Shown in pieces: positions 54,192 through 62,581 of a stretch of DNA of 64,000 bases. Every line of letters begins with the position of its first letter. Position 1 is the stretch's first letter. Made by a program: the position numbers and the translations under genes. Under the pieces are notes generated by a model. It was given only the letters and a program-made list of their open reading frames with translations, was not told the DNA's origin and ran no database searches. This DNA is from Sulfuricurvum sp. (GTDB lineage Bacteria; Campylobacterota; Campylobacteria; Campylobacterales; Sulfurimonadaceae), in NCBI RefSeq assembly GCF_030691015.1, contig NZ_JAUYFF010000016.1:24595-88594 (forward strand), read 5' to 3'.

Positions 54192-57100
54192 GTGTTCAGT
54201 CGCCACTATCACATCATCGATACTCTCCATGAAAACATCTCTACGGTGGTTTATCGTGCAACCCGTGCAAGCGATGCTCAGGCGGTAATTATAAAAATGC
54301 TCAAGCCGGGTGAAATAACGGAGCATAGAGTCTCCCAATTTATGAATGAACAGCAGATTCTCTCGTCTCTAAAATCTCCCAATATCGTTAAATTGATAGA
54401 AATCGTCGCACTCCCTACGGAATATCTTCATGTATTTGAAGATATCGGCGGAAATTCTCTGTATGAAATGTTGTTAGAACACCGTTTTTCGATTGCTGAG
54501 GGGTTGAATATCGCTATAAAAATAGCGGAAGCACTCTGTTTTATTCATCAAAAGCATATCGTTCATGCAGATATCAATCCTAAAAATATTATTTACAATA
54601 CCAAAACGAAAGAACTTCAAATCATCGATTTCGGATACTCGGTTATCGACAATCATCTTCGGTATAACAGTGATGTTGATGTGGGCACTTCAGGCAATCT
54701 CATGTATATGTCGCCTGAACAGACGGGGAGAACCAAACAGCGTATCGATTTGCGTAGTGATTTGTACAGTTTCGGGATGAGCCTTTATCACCTTTTCTCA
54801 GGTCGGACTCCGTTTGAGGCAAAAGATCGCTATGAGCTGATCCATAAACAAATAGCTCTTCGACCTGCGGCGATAGAGAGTAGTGTTGAAAATTTCCCGC
54901 CGGTGCTTTCCGCAATAATCAACCGCCTTACTGCAAAAAAAGCAGATGAACGGTATCAAAGCGATGAGGCTTTGTTGTATGATCTTAAATACGCCCTTCA
55001 AACACTAAATAGTTCTGATCAAATTCCCCATTTCGAGATTGGAACCCACGATCAGCCTTCTATCCGTTTCGGTGATCCTATATTCGGTAGGGATATGGAA
55101 ATCGGACTCCTTAAGGATGCCGCATCTGACGTAGCGGCGCATAAGTCGGTTCGGGTTGTTGTTTCCGGTCTTCCGGGTGTGGGGAAAACCCGTTTGATTG
55201 AAGAGTTCTTGAGTTTTTTAAATACCGGAGGGAGCCGTATCCTTCGGGGAAAATTCGAACAGTATCGCTCCTCTCACCCCTATTTAAGTATTAAACAGCT
55301 TTTTGTTCAGCTTAAAATAGTGTGTAAACGTCATATTAACGCCAATCAACCTTTTCATCTGGATGCACGCAGCGCGTATACGTTGGGTTATTATTTTCCT
55401 GATTTACGTGAGATGTTGATGCACAAGCACACCTCATACGCTTCAGCAGGGGATGAGGTACTTGCTCAGCTCCCGTATGCCTTTCAGCAGCTGTTAACGC
55501 AGATTTCGAGCAACACATCCCCTTTGGTAATATTTATGGATGATCTTCAATGGGCGGATGCCGCATCACTTGATTTAATCCATAAAACGATATTTCAAAT
55601 GGATATCCCCAACCTCCATTTTATTTTCAGTTATCGTGACCATGAGATAGAATCCAATCCGAGCGCATGGGAATTCGTTCAAAAAGTTCGCGGAAACCGT
55701 TTTCCGGGTTTGTATATTTTTGATCTTATACCCCTCTCTCAAACGGATATACGTCGTATGTTTCATTTGATGTTAGGCTTAGAGGGGTCTCAAGTAGACG
55801 CTTTATCGGATATCATCTATAAAAAAACGGATGGGAACCCGTTTTATATCAAAACACTCCTCTATAATTTGATTGACGCGAAAGAGATCGCTTACGAAAA
55901 CGGTGCATGGCATTTTCAGATTGACAAGATCCGTGAGTACGGTGCGAGTATCAATATCGCCGGATTGATCACCGATAAATTTTCAAAACTCACTACGGAA
56001 GAACAGAGTTATTTACACTATTTATCGGTATTGGGAAATCGTTTTGAGTTGAATCTGACACGCCGTATGATGAAAGAGCAAAAATATCCCGATACGATGA
56101 TGGAACAGCTCGAAACAAAAGGGTTTATTGAGCTTTTTAACGGGCATTACCAGTTTGTACACGATGTATTGCAGCATCATGTGTTTACCTCTATTTCACC
56201 CTCACAGAGAGGGAATATTGAGCATGTCATCGGAGAGTTTTTGGAGCGCGCTTACCGAACAGGAAACTATGATGATGTCATCAGCGTCGTCATGCATCTT
56301 AATCGCGGTTACAAACAAGGAACGCGGCACAAACATGCATTGAGCTTAAATCTAAAAGCATTAAAAGAGATGGTATTGAGCGGCTCGTATCACTTAGCAC
56401 TAGAGCATCTGAAATGGATGCATGAGCGTGGGTTGGATTCGGTATTAGAACAAGCAAAACACTCCGATGCGTTTGATTTTCAAGTATTGAAGGTTAAAGT
56501 ATTTTATTTGAATGCCTTACATGCAGAGGCTCACTCGTCTCTGCAAACGTTGATGGCTCAGACAAACAGTTTGTCCGAACGTCTCATCTGTTTTTCCCTT
56601 TTTAAAGATTTGTGTGTGACGAGGGGGGGCGGATTTGATCAACTGATTTTATTTGGTAATACCCTTTTGCATGAGCTTGGATTGGATGCTCCTTGTCAGA
56701 GTAATGAGGTGGAAGAGAGAGTGGTACAGCTCAAAGCGTTTATTCTAAACCATCCCGCTTCACAGGAAGTTGAAGCGATTAAGGCTTTGCCGAAACTCAA
56801 AAATATCTCCAAGCAGCGGAGTCTTTCGATATTGGTTGAGTATTGGGAAGCGGCCTATTATCTGGCAAATATCCCCCTTATGCAATGGGCCTATCTGAGT
56901 ATCATCGACGTTTCGTTTCGTTTCGGTAATTCCAGCGGATCGGCATTCGGATATGTTCTCTACGGTGCGCAGATGGTGAGTGAACACCGTTACAAAGAGG
57001 CGTATCGATTCGGTGAAGCGGCATTGAAGCTTAACCATCAATTTGCGGATGACGTGATGCTTCCGAAAGTACATAATTTTATGGCTAACTTCATAAGCCC

Positions 57101-59960
57101 CTACACTAAGCCGCTTGAACGTAATATAGCGCTCTACCAAAAAAGTCTCCACCAAAGCAAAGTAAACGGGGATATTATATTCGGAACATGGGCAAATTTT
57201 TTGATGCATTTTAGTGAGTATCTTTCCGGAAAATCCCTCGAATCGCTGTGGGGAAATATTCTGAAAGAGAGCCATTTCCTCCTTAATTCCGGGGATCAAA
57301 AAATGATTGCTATTTTTGAGGTTCTCCGTTCAACCATTCTTATGTGGCAGGAGCGAGATGCGGATACGCGTGCAGCGGAAGATGCGGCTATCGCAATGTG
57401 GGAAGAGGAGAACTTCTATCCTGCACTGGCATGGTATGGAATACTGAAAGCCCAGACATGCTGGATTGAGGGAGATATCGATAAAGGGTTGGAGTATCTG
57501 CACCGATTCGTTCGCAGTGAGGCGAACGAAGTGATAATGTTCCCGAAAATGAGACTTCACCCGCTTCGCGCATTGCTTCTGTTGGGGAAAAACACTCCCT
57601 TGAGTCGTGAAGAAGAGTCTCTTTTAGCGGAAGATTTGACACTGTGTGATGCCTATGCCGCCTCGTCACCGAAAGAGTTTAAATTTTGGAAACTGTTGCT
57701 TCGTGCCAAGAGGGCTAAAGAGGCAAATCAGTATTGGGATATTGCGAAACTCTACGATGAAGCATTGAGTGAAGCCCGAAAAAATAACAATCCGTTCGCC
57801 ATTGCTGTCAGTGCCTTATGTGCGGGCCGTTTTTGGAGAGAAAAACGCTTTGAGGACTTAAGCCGTTTCTATTTTAGTGAAGCGGCGGTAGGGTTGAATC
57901 AATGGGGTGCATACAGAGCCTCAGAGCGGCTCAAATCAAAAATGCATTTAAATACCCCATACCCTTCCGAATCGCTAGACCAGTCATCCAACAGTTCATT
58001 GTTGCAAGCTGAACCGACCAACTATCGCAGTCTCCTTAAATCATTTTATGCCCTTTCTCAAAGTATGGAAAAAAAAGAGCTTTTGCAGACATTGATGCAG
58101 ACAATTTTAGAAAATGCGACGGCGAGTAAAGTGGTATTGATCCTCAAAGAAGAGGAGATGTTCTATACCAGTGCTAAAATCTTGTTTAAAAACGGAAAAA
58201 TCGATTTTTACCATACCAAACTGAGTGAAACCGATTTTGTTCCGTTTCATCTCATTACCCATGCAATCGATACACGGCATAAAGTGATCCAAAATAGCCC
58301 CGCAGAAAATGGAAAATTTCAATACGACAACTATTTTCTCACCCGAAAACCGGCATCGTCTATCGCCATTCCGACCTTGATCGAGGGGAGTGTACGGGGG
58401 GTTCTTTATCTCGAAAATGAGGAAATCTCGACTCCGCTCAATACCGATACGTTGCAAACCCTTCGGTTATTGCTGACGCAAGCCGTGATTATCTATAAGA
58501 ATGCGCTCTTGTATGAAACACTCAAAAGCAATGAAGAGAAACTCAACAAAGCACAGCAGATATCGCATGTCGGGAGCTGGCAATACGACAGTGTCACCGA
58601 TGAAATTATCTGGTCAGCCGAGACGTATCGGATTTATGAGATCGAACCGTTTTCAATACCGATCAATAACGAGTGGTTTTATGAGCATATCTATCCTGAT
58701 GATATCGAATTGATTCAGGATGCGGTTGAAAAAGCGTTTAGCGGTGAACGTTCTTACGATGTGATCCATCGAATACTCACCGCTAAAGGGAATATTCGAA
58801 TTGTCCATCAGCGCGCAGAAGCTTTTTGGGAGGATGAACGGCAGAAGTTTTCAGGTACGATCCAAGACATTACCGAATCCAAACACTCCGAAGCGCTGAT
58901 TGACCGTTTATCGCAGGTTGTTAACCAGACTCCGCTCTCCACAATCATTACTGATCCTTCCGGTGTCATTGAATATGTCAACAATCAGACCCTTAAATTG
59001 ACCGGTTATTTTACTAATGAATTAATCGGACAGAATATGAGACTATTTAATTCAGGACTCCATTCAGAACCATTTTATCAAGATATGTGGTCTACGATTA
59101 CACAAAAGCGCTCATTTTGGCGCGGAACCATCGTCAATCGGATGAAAAGCGGCGACTTACGCGATTGTGCATCAACGATTTTTCCGATTTTCAATACCCA
59201 AAATGAAATTATTAATTTTGTGACGATCCAAGATGACGTTACCGAGAGAAATATGAAAGACAGATTGTTTTTGATGCAAACGCGTCAAGCTCAAATGGGT
59301 GAGATGCTGAGTATGATCGCCCATCAATGGCGTCAGCCGTTGGCGATCATGAGTGCTTTGATAAGCCGCCAAAAAATTAATATTATGCTGGAGCGTTCAA
59401 CTCTCGAGGGGATTAACAAAAGTTTTGATGAAATGGAGATGCAGGTTCAGCACCTCTCTCGTACTATTACCGACTTTAAAGATTTTTTCAAACCCGATAA
59501 ACAAACGGCTGTGACGAAGAGTTCCCTCATCGTCTCTAAAACTCTTGAGCTGGTAGAGCATACGTTGATGAATAAAAATATTAACGTGAAGATAGACCAT
59601 TGCAATGATACTGAATACCGAACCTATGAAAACGAACTGATTCAGGTGATGTTGAATCTGATCAAAAATGCCCAAGACGCTTTTGAAGAGAAAGGGGTAA
59701 AAGATCCCCTTATCGTTATTCATACCGATCAGAGGGAAGGTGAGGTGATTCTCAGTGTTGAAGACAATGCCGGGGGAATTGATCCCGGATTTATCGATAC
59801 GGTATTCTCGCCGTACACGTCGACAAAAAGTGATAACGGGACGGGATTGGGGCTTTATATGTCCAAAACTATTATTGAAGAACATTGTCATGGAGTCATA
59901 GGTGCCGAAAATATTGAAGGGGGTGTACGCTTTAGCCTTCGGTTTCCGATTCAATATTGA
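54192..59960 (+). CDS. Giant Ser/Thr kinase - AAA ATPase - GAF - PAS - histidine kinase protein
   Basis: The protein has 1922 residues and starts at GTG. Residues 1-270 are a eukaryotic-type kinase domain: K35 in AVIIKML, E53, catalytic H125-A-D127 with N132, D147-FG, SPEQTGR in place of APE. The glycine loop is poor (DTLHENISTVVYRA). Residues about 295-600 are an AAA_16/STAND-like ATPase with Walker A GLPGVGKT (326-333) and Walker B VIFMDD (D450/D451). About 600-1270 is a helical, TPR-like region. Then come GAF (about 1287-1435), PAS (1460-1560), PAS (1572-1690) and a HisKA/HATPase unit with H1711 in MIAHQWRQPLAIM, ending with NGTGLGLYMSK. This order is known as STHK proteins (for example cyanobacterial HstK). 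It has no membrane segment. Confidence 0.93.
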   Translation: MFSRHYHIIDTLHENISTVVYRATRASDAQAVIIKMLKPGEITEHRVSQFMNEQQILSSLKSPNIVKLIEIVALPTEYLHVFEDIGGNSLYEMLLEHRFSIAEGLNIAIKIAEALCFIHQKHIVHADINPKNIIYNTKTKELQIIDFGYSVIDNHLRYNSDVDVGTSGNLMYMSPEQTGRTKQRIDLRSDLYSFGMSLYHLFSGRTPFEAKDRYELIHKQIALRPAAIESSVENFPPVLSAIINRLTAKKADERYQSDEALLYDLKYALQTLNSSDQIPHFEIGTHDQPSIRFGDPIFGRDMEIGLLKDAASDVAAHKSVRVVVSGLPGVGKTRLIEEFLSFLNTGGSRILRGKFEQYRSSHPYLSIKQLFVQLKIVCKRHINANQPFHLDARSAYTLGYYFPDLREMLMHKHTSYASAGDEVLAQLPYAFQQLLTQISSNTSPLVIFMDDLQWADAASLDLIHKTIFQMDIPNLHFIFSYRDHEIESNPSAWEFVQKVRGNRFPGLYIFDLIPLSQTDIRRMFHLMLGLEGSQVDALSDIIYKKTDGNPFYIKTLLYNLIDAKEIAYENGAWHFQIDKIREYGASINIAGLITDKFSKLTTEEQSYLHYLSVLGNRFELNLTRRMMKEQKYPDTMMEQLETKGFIELFNGHYQFVHDVLQHHVFTSISPSQRGNIEHVIGEFLERAYRTGNYDDVISVVMHLNRGYKQGTRHKHALSLNLKALKEMVLSGSYHLALEHLKWMHERGLDSVLEQAKHSDAFDFQVLKVKVFYLNALHAEAHSSLQTLMAQTNSLSERLICFSLFKDLCVTRGGGFDQLILFGNTLLHELGLDAPCQSNEVEERVVQLKAFILNHPASQEVEAIKALPKLKNISKQRSLSILVEYWEAAYYLANIPLMQWAYLSIIDVSFRFGNSSGSAFGYVLYGAQMVSEHRYKEAYRFGEAALKLNHQFADDVMLPKVHNFMANFISPYTKPLERNIALYQKSLHQSKVNGDIIFGTWANFLMHFSEYLSGKSLESLWGNILKESHFLLNSGDQKMIAIFEVLRSTILMWQERDADTRAAEDAAIAMWEEENFYPALAWYGILKAQTCWIEGDIDKGLEYLHRFVRSEANEVIMFPKMRLHPLRALLLLGKNTPLSREEESLLAEDLTLCDAYAASSPKEFKFWKLLLRAKRAKEANQYWDIAKLYDEALSEARKNNNPFAIAVSALCAGRFWREKRFEDLSRFYFSEAAVGLNQWGAYRASERLKSKMHLNTPYPSESLDQSSNSSLLQAEPTNYRSLLKSFYALSQSMEKKELLQTLMQTILENATASKVVLILKEEEMFYTSAKILFKNGKIDFYHTKLSETDFVPFHLITHAIDTRHKVIQNSPAENGKFQYDNYFLTRKPASSIAIPTLIEGSVRGVLYLENEEISTPLNTDTLQTLRLLLTQAVIIYKNALLYETLKSNEEKLNKAQQISHVGSWQYDSVTDEIIWSAETYRIYEIEPFSIPINNEWFYEHIYPDDIELIQDAVEKAFSGERSYDVIHRILTAKGNIRIVHQRAEAFWEDERQKFSGTIQDITESKHSEALIDRLSQVVNQTPLSTIITDPSGVIEYVNNQTLKLTGYFTNELIGQNMRLFNSGLHSEPFYQDMWSTITQKRSFWRGTIVNRMKSGDLRDCASTIFPIFNTQNEIINFVTIQDDVTERNMKDRLFLMQTRQAQMGEMLSMIAHQWRQPLAIMSALISRQKINIMLERSTLEGINKSFDEMEMQVQHLSRTITDFKDFFKPDKQTAVTKSSLIVSKTLELVEHTLMNKNINVKIDHCNDTEYRTYENELIQVMLNLIKNAQDAFEEKGVKDPLIVIHTDQREGEVILSVEDNAGGIDPGFIDTVFSPYTSTKSDNGTGLGLYMSKTIIEEHCHGVIGAENIEGGVRFSLRFPIQY

Positions 59961-60153
59961 TTAGGGCAAAAAAATGTTATGATTTAGTCTCAAATTGAAT
60001 GAAGAAATCTCCTCAGCAAGTTTTATGTGTAATGATTTGGTAATTTTAAAGGAAAACTTTTTTCCTGTGACTATTCTGTGACTTTTTAATATTACACTTT
60101 CTCATATTTGAAAATGGAATGAACAGTTCTAATCTATTAATGCATGGTGGAAG

Positions 60154-61599
60154 ATGGAAGATTTAAGACTTTTAATCGTTGATGATGTGGAAGATAACCG
60201 TCTTGTCCTCAATGCCATTTGCCGAAAAATGGAAGGTTTTGAGATCAAAGAGGCGGTTGATGGTATTGATGCCATCGCGGTGTGTGAAGCATGGCATCCA
60301 CATATTATTCTGATGGATGTGATGATGCCCAATATGGACGGATTTGAAGCATCCAAGGTGATCAAAGCCCGTTTTCCTGAAACGATCATTATTGTGGTTA
60401 CGGCCGTGATAGATCCTCAGATGGAAGCCCACATGGCTGCTATAGGGGTTTCGGCGTATCTTCACAAACCGATCAACAAAGAATTGATCCGATTTAAATT
60501 GCAAAATTTTGGAGCCTTTTTACGCTCCAAAGACGGAATTCATACAAAACTTTCCGCCAAAGAGGCACTTAATCCGTTTTCTTCCGATGTCCGTCATTTC
60601 AAAACAATATTTGACATCAGTGATGCTGAGGGGATGATGGATTTCGGAGTATGGGTTCTTTCACGGTGTGAAGAGCGTAAATCCAGATCCTCGTCAAAAG
60701 TGGATCCGATGATCGAACTCTTTTATGAGTTGATGCGTCAGGGAACTCGTAACGAAGAGCATGTGAGTATCATCATCGAAGAGAGTTTTGAAGAGATTTT
60801 TATGACGATGAAATTGGACAAGCCGATTGTTCTTAATCCAAAAATGCAAGAGTTGGCAGATGATTTGCAATCGCACTGCATCATTCGACAAAATTTTGCC
60901 TGTGTCCGTTTAAATAATGGTCGAGATGATTTAAACCCGACTCCATCGGTGGACGTGATCGAAAAAGCTCCGTCGTCAAAAAAAGAGGAGCTTGAAAAGA
61001 AACTTCCCGAAGTTGTGGAGCCAACGGCAGTTGTTTTGCCTCTATCGGAGATTGTAGCTGACAAAGAAGTTCGCACTATCGATCAGAATGAGCAAGGGAT
61101 GCTTCGTCAGAGTTTTATTGATAAAACAAGTGCTGTGGATTATGTACAGGAGATCGGAGGAGATGTCCTCGATGAGATTCGTGATTTGGAGAGTTTGGAT
61201 GAGGAATGGATCGAAAAGATTCATGCCCTCGAAGAAGAACCGAATATCGAGAATATCCGAAGTTTTGCAGACGGTGTATTAGGGGTATATGTACGTGCCA
61301 TTAACAACCTGTTTGAGTTTACCGCACTGGCTTATGCCCTCTCATCTCTGGGGACATTTATGAAAGAACATGCCGATGCGATTATTAATGATCCTAAAAA
61401 GTTAAAAATGTTGGTGATGCTTACCGAGCATTTAGGAAGTGATCTCACATCATGGAGGGAACATATTTTTTCTCTTCAGGATGCCGCGGATATTCACTAT
61501 CTTGACAGTTCGTTTTTTAGTTCTTGTATGCAGATAGAACAGATTGTCGGAAACAAAGAGATAGAGACGGATGAGGACAACGATATGGAATTTTTTTAA
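60154..61599 (+). CDS. Response regulator with large unrecognised C-terminal region
   Basis: The protein has 481 residues. A complete receiver domain spans 1-120: acidic D10/D11, phosphoacceptor D55 (ILMDVMMPNMDG), T83 and K105 (YLHKPI). The remaining 360 residues match no output domain that I know: a helical part at about 130-250, a charged linker (about 265-310, SSKKEELEKKLPEV), and a C-terminal helical domain at about 330-460 with IRSFADGVLGVYVRAINNLF and DIHYLDSSFFSSCMQIEQIV, ending in an acidic tail and EFF. It is 193 bases after the giant kinase and 99 bases before cheY, on the same strand. It is the natural candidate acceptor for the two upstream histidine kinases. Confidence 0.85.
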   Translation: MEDLRLLIVDDVEDNRLVLNAICRKMEGFEIKEAVDGIDAIAVCEAWHPHIILMDVMMPNMDGFEASKVIKARFPETIIIVVTAVIDPQMEAHMAAIGVSAYLHKPINKELIRFKLQNFGAFLRSKDGIHTKLSAKEALNPFSSDVRHFKTIFDISDAEGMMDFGVWVLSRCEERKSRSSSKVDPMIELFYELMRQGTRNEEHVSIIIEESFEEIFMTMKLDKPIVLNPKMQELADDLQSHCIIRQNFACVRLNNGRDDLNPTPSVDVIEKAPSSKKEELEKKLPEVVEPTAVVLPLSEIVADKEVRTIDQNEQGMLRQSFIDKTSAVDYVQEIGGDVLDEIRDLESLDEEWIEKIHALEEEPNIENIRSFADGVLGVYVRAINNLFEFTALAYALSSLGTFMKEHADAIINDPKKLKMLVMLTEHLGSDLTSWREHIFSLQDAADIHYLDSSFFSSCMQIEQIVGNKEIETDEDNDMEFF

Positions 61600-61649
61600 A
61601 TTACATTTTGAAACGGTAGAAAACACCATTCTTTCTGCATAATTAGTTA

Positions 61650-61655
61650 TACAAT
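61650..61655 (+). promoter_or_regulatory. Probable -10 element of the cheY2-cheW-MCP operon
   Basis: GTTATACAAT, 43 bases before the GTG start at 61699, with AAGGAG before it. Confidence 0.45.
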
Positions 61656-61698
61656 TGTGGAAGAAAGATTTTTAACAACTATATCAAGGAGAAATTAA

Positions 61699-62085
61699 GT
61701 GGCAAAAAGAGTAATTATTGTAGACGATTCGAGAGCGGTTATTGCGACAGCGGAGCTGGCATTGGAGACTTTGATCGAGAGTGGCGTGATTGAGTTTAAA
61801 TCGTATTTGAATCCGTTAGAGTTATTAGGTGCACTTCAAGCCGGAAGTGAGAATTTTGATATGTTGATCAGCGATGTCAATATGCCTGAAATGAACGGGT
61901 TAGACTTAGCCCGTGCTATCAAATCCGATGAGCGGTACAAAACTAAACCGATTATTGTCTTGACGACGGAGAGTTCGGAGTCCATGAAAATGAGCGGAAA
62001 AGAGATCGGTGTTACCGGATGGATGGTTAAGCCGTTCAATGATGAGAAACTGGTGAAGTCAATCAAAATGGTATTGGGGGTCTAA
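61699..62085 (+). CDS. CheY-like single-domain response regulator
   Basis: The 128-residue receiver has D9/D10, phosphoacceptor D59 (LISDVNMPEMNG), T89/T90 and K111 (MVKPF). It differs clearly from the CheY at 12 kb. It starts at GTG with AAGGAG, followed 3 bases later by cheW and then an MCP, so it belongs to a chemosensory cluster. It may bind the flagellar switch, act as a phosphate sink, or serve a non-motility pathway. Confidence 0.9.
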   Translation: MAKRVIIVDDSRAVIATAELALETLIESGVIEFKSYLNPLELLGALQAGSENFDMLISDVNMPEMNGLDLARAIKSDERYKTKPIIVLTTESSESMKMSGKEIGVTGWMVKPFNDEKLVKSIKMVLGV

Positions 62086-62088
62086 ACG

Positions 62089-62580
62089 ATGGAACAAAAC
62101 ACATTACAGTCCCGACGAGAGCGGTATTTGACGTTCTTTTTGGGAGAGGAACAGTACGGGATTGCGATTGATCGGATCAAAGAGATCATTGCCATCATGA
62201 AGGTGACTAATGTTCCTAAAACCCCTGCGTATATGCGCGGTGTTATCAATCTGCGCGGCTCGATCATCCCCGTTGTCGATACGCGGCTCCGTTTTGGGAT
62301 GGAAACAAAAGAAGAAGACATGCATACGGCAATCGTGATTGTTGAAGTGGATAAGGTGAACATCGGATTCATCGTCGATCGGGTCGAAGAAGTAGCGAGT
62401 ATCGACAGTTCAAAACTAAGCGAACCGCCGAAATTCGGTAACAATATTGATACGGATTTTATCTGTTCGATGGCACAGATGGAAGAGAATGTCGTGATGA
62501 TTTTGGATGTTTTGAAGCTCTTTGAAGCGGATGAACTGATCAGTATTGAAGAAATTCAAAAAACCCAAACAGGAGAATAA
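62089..62580 (+). CDS. cheW: Chemotaxis coupling protein CheW
   Basis: CheW links receptors to CheA. The 163-residue protein has the two SH3-like subdomains: FFLGEEQYGIAIDRIKEI, TNVPKTPAYMRGVINLRGSI with IPVVDTRLRFG, TAIVIVEVDKVNIGFIVDRV and MILDVLKLF at the end. It is 3 bases from the CheY-like gene and one base before the MCP gene. No cheA is in the window; it probably lies beyond the right edge or elsewhere. Confidence 0.94.
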   Translation: MEQNTLQSRRERYLTFFLGEEQYGIAIDRIKEIIAIMKVTNVPKTPAYMRGVINLRGSIIPVVDTRLRFGMETKEEDMHTAIVIVEVDKVNIGFIVDRVEEVASIDSSKLSEPPKFGNNIDTDFICSMAQMEENVVMILDVLKLFEADELISIEEIQKTQTGE

Positions 62581-62581
62581 G

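Noticed and set aside
54192..56100. The kinase plus STAND-like ATPase part as an anti-phage defence gene.
   Set aside because: It is fused in frame to GAF, PAS and histidine-kinase domains and sits among signalling genes, with no other defence gene nearby. Signal transduction explains it better.
60050..60066. AT-rich inverted repeat AGGAAAA/TTTTTCCT after the giant gene as a terminator.
   Set aside because: The stem is short and almost only A-T, and no proper U-tail follows. I could not support it as a terminator.
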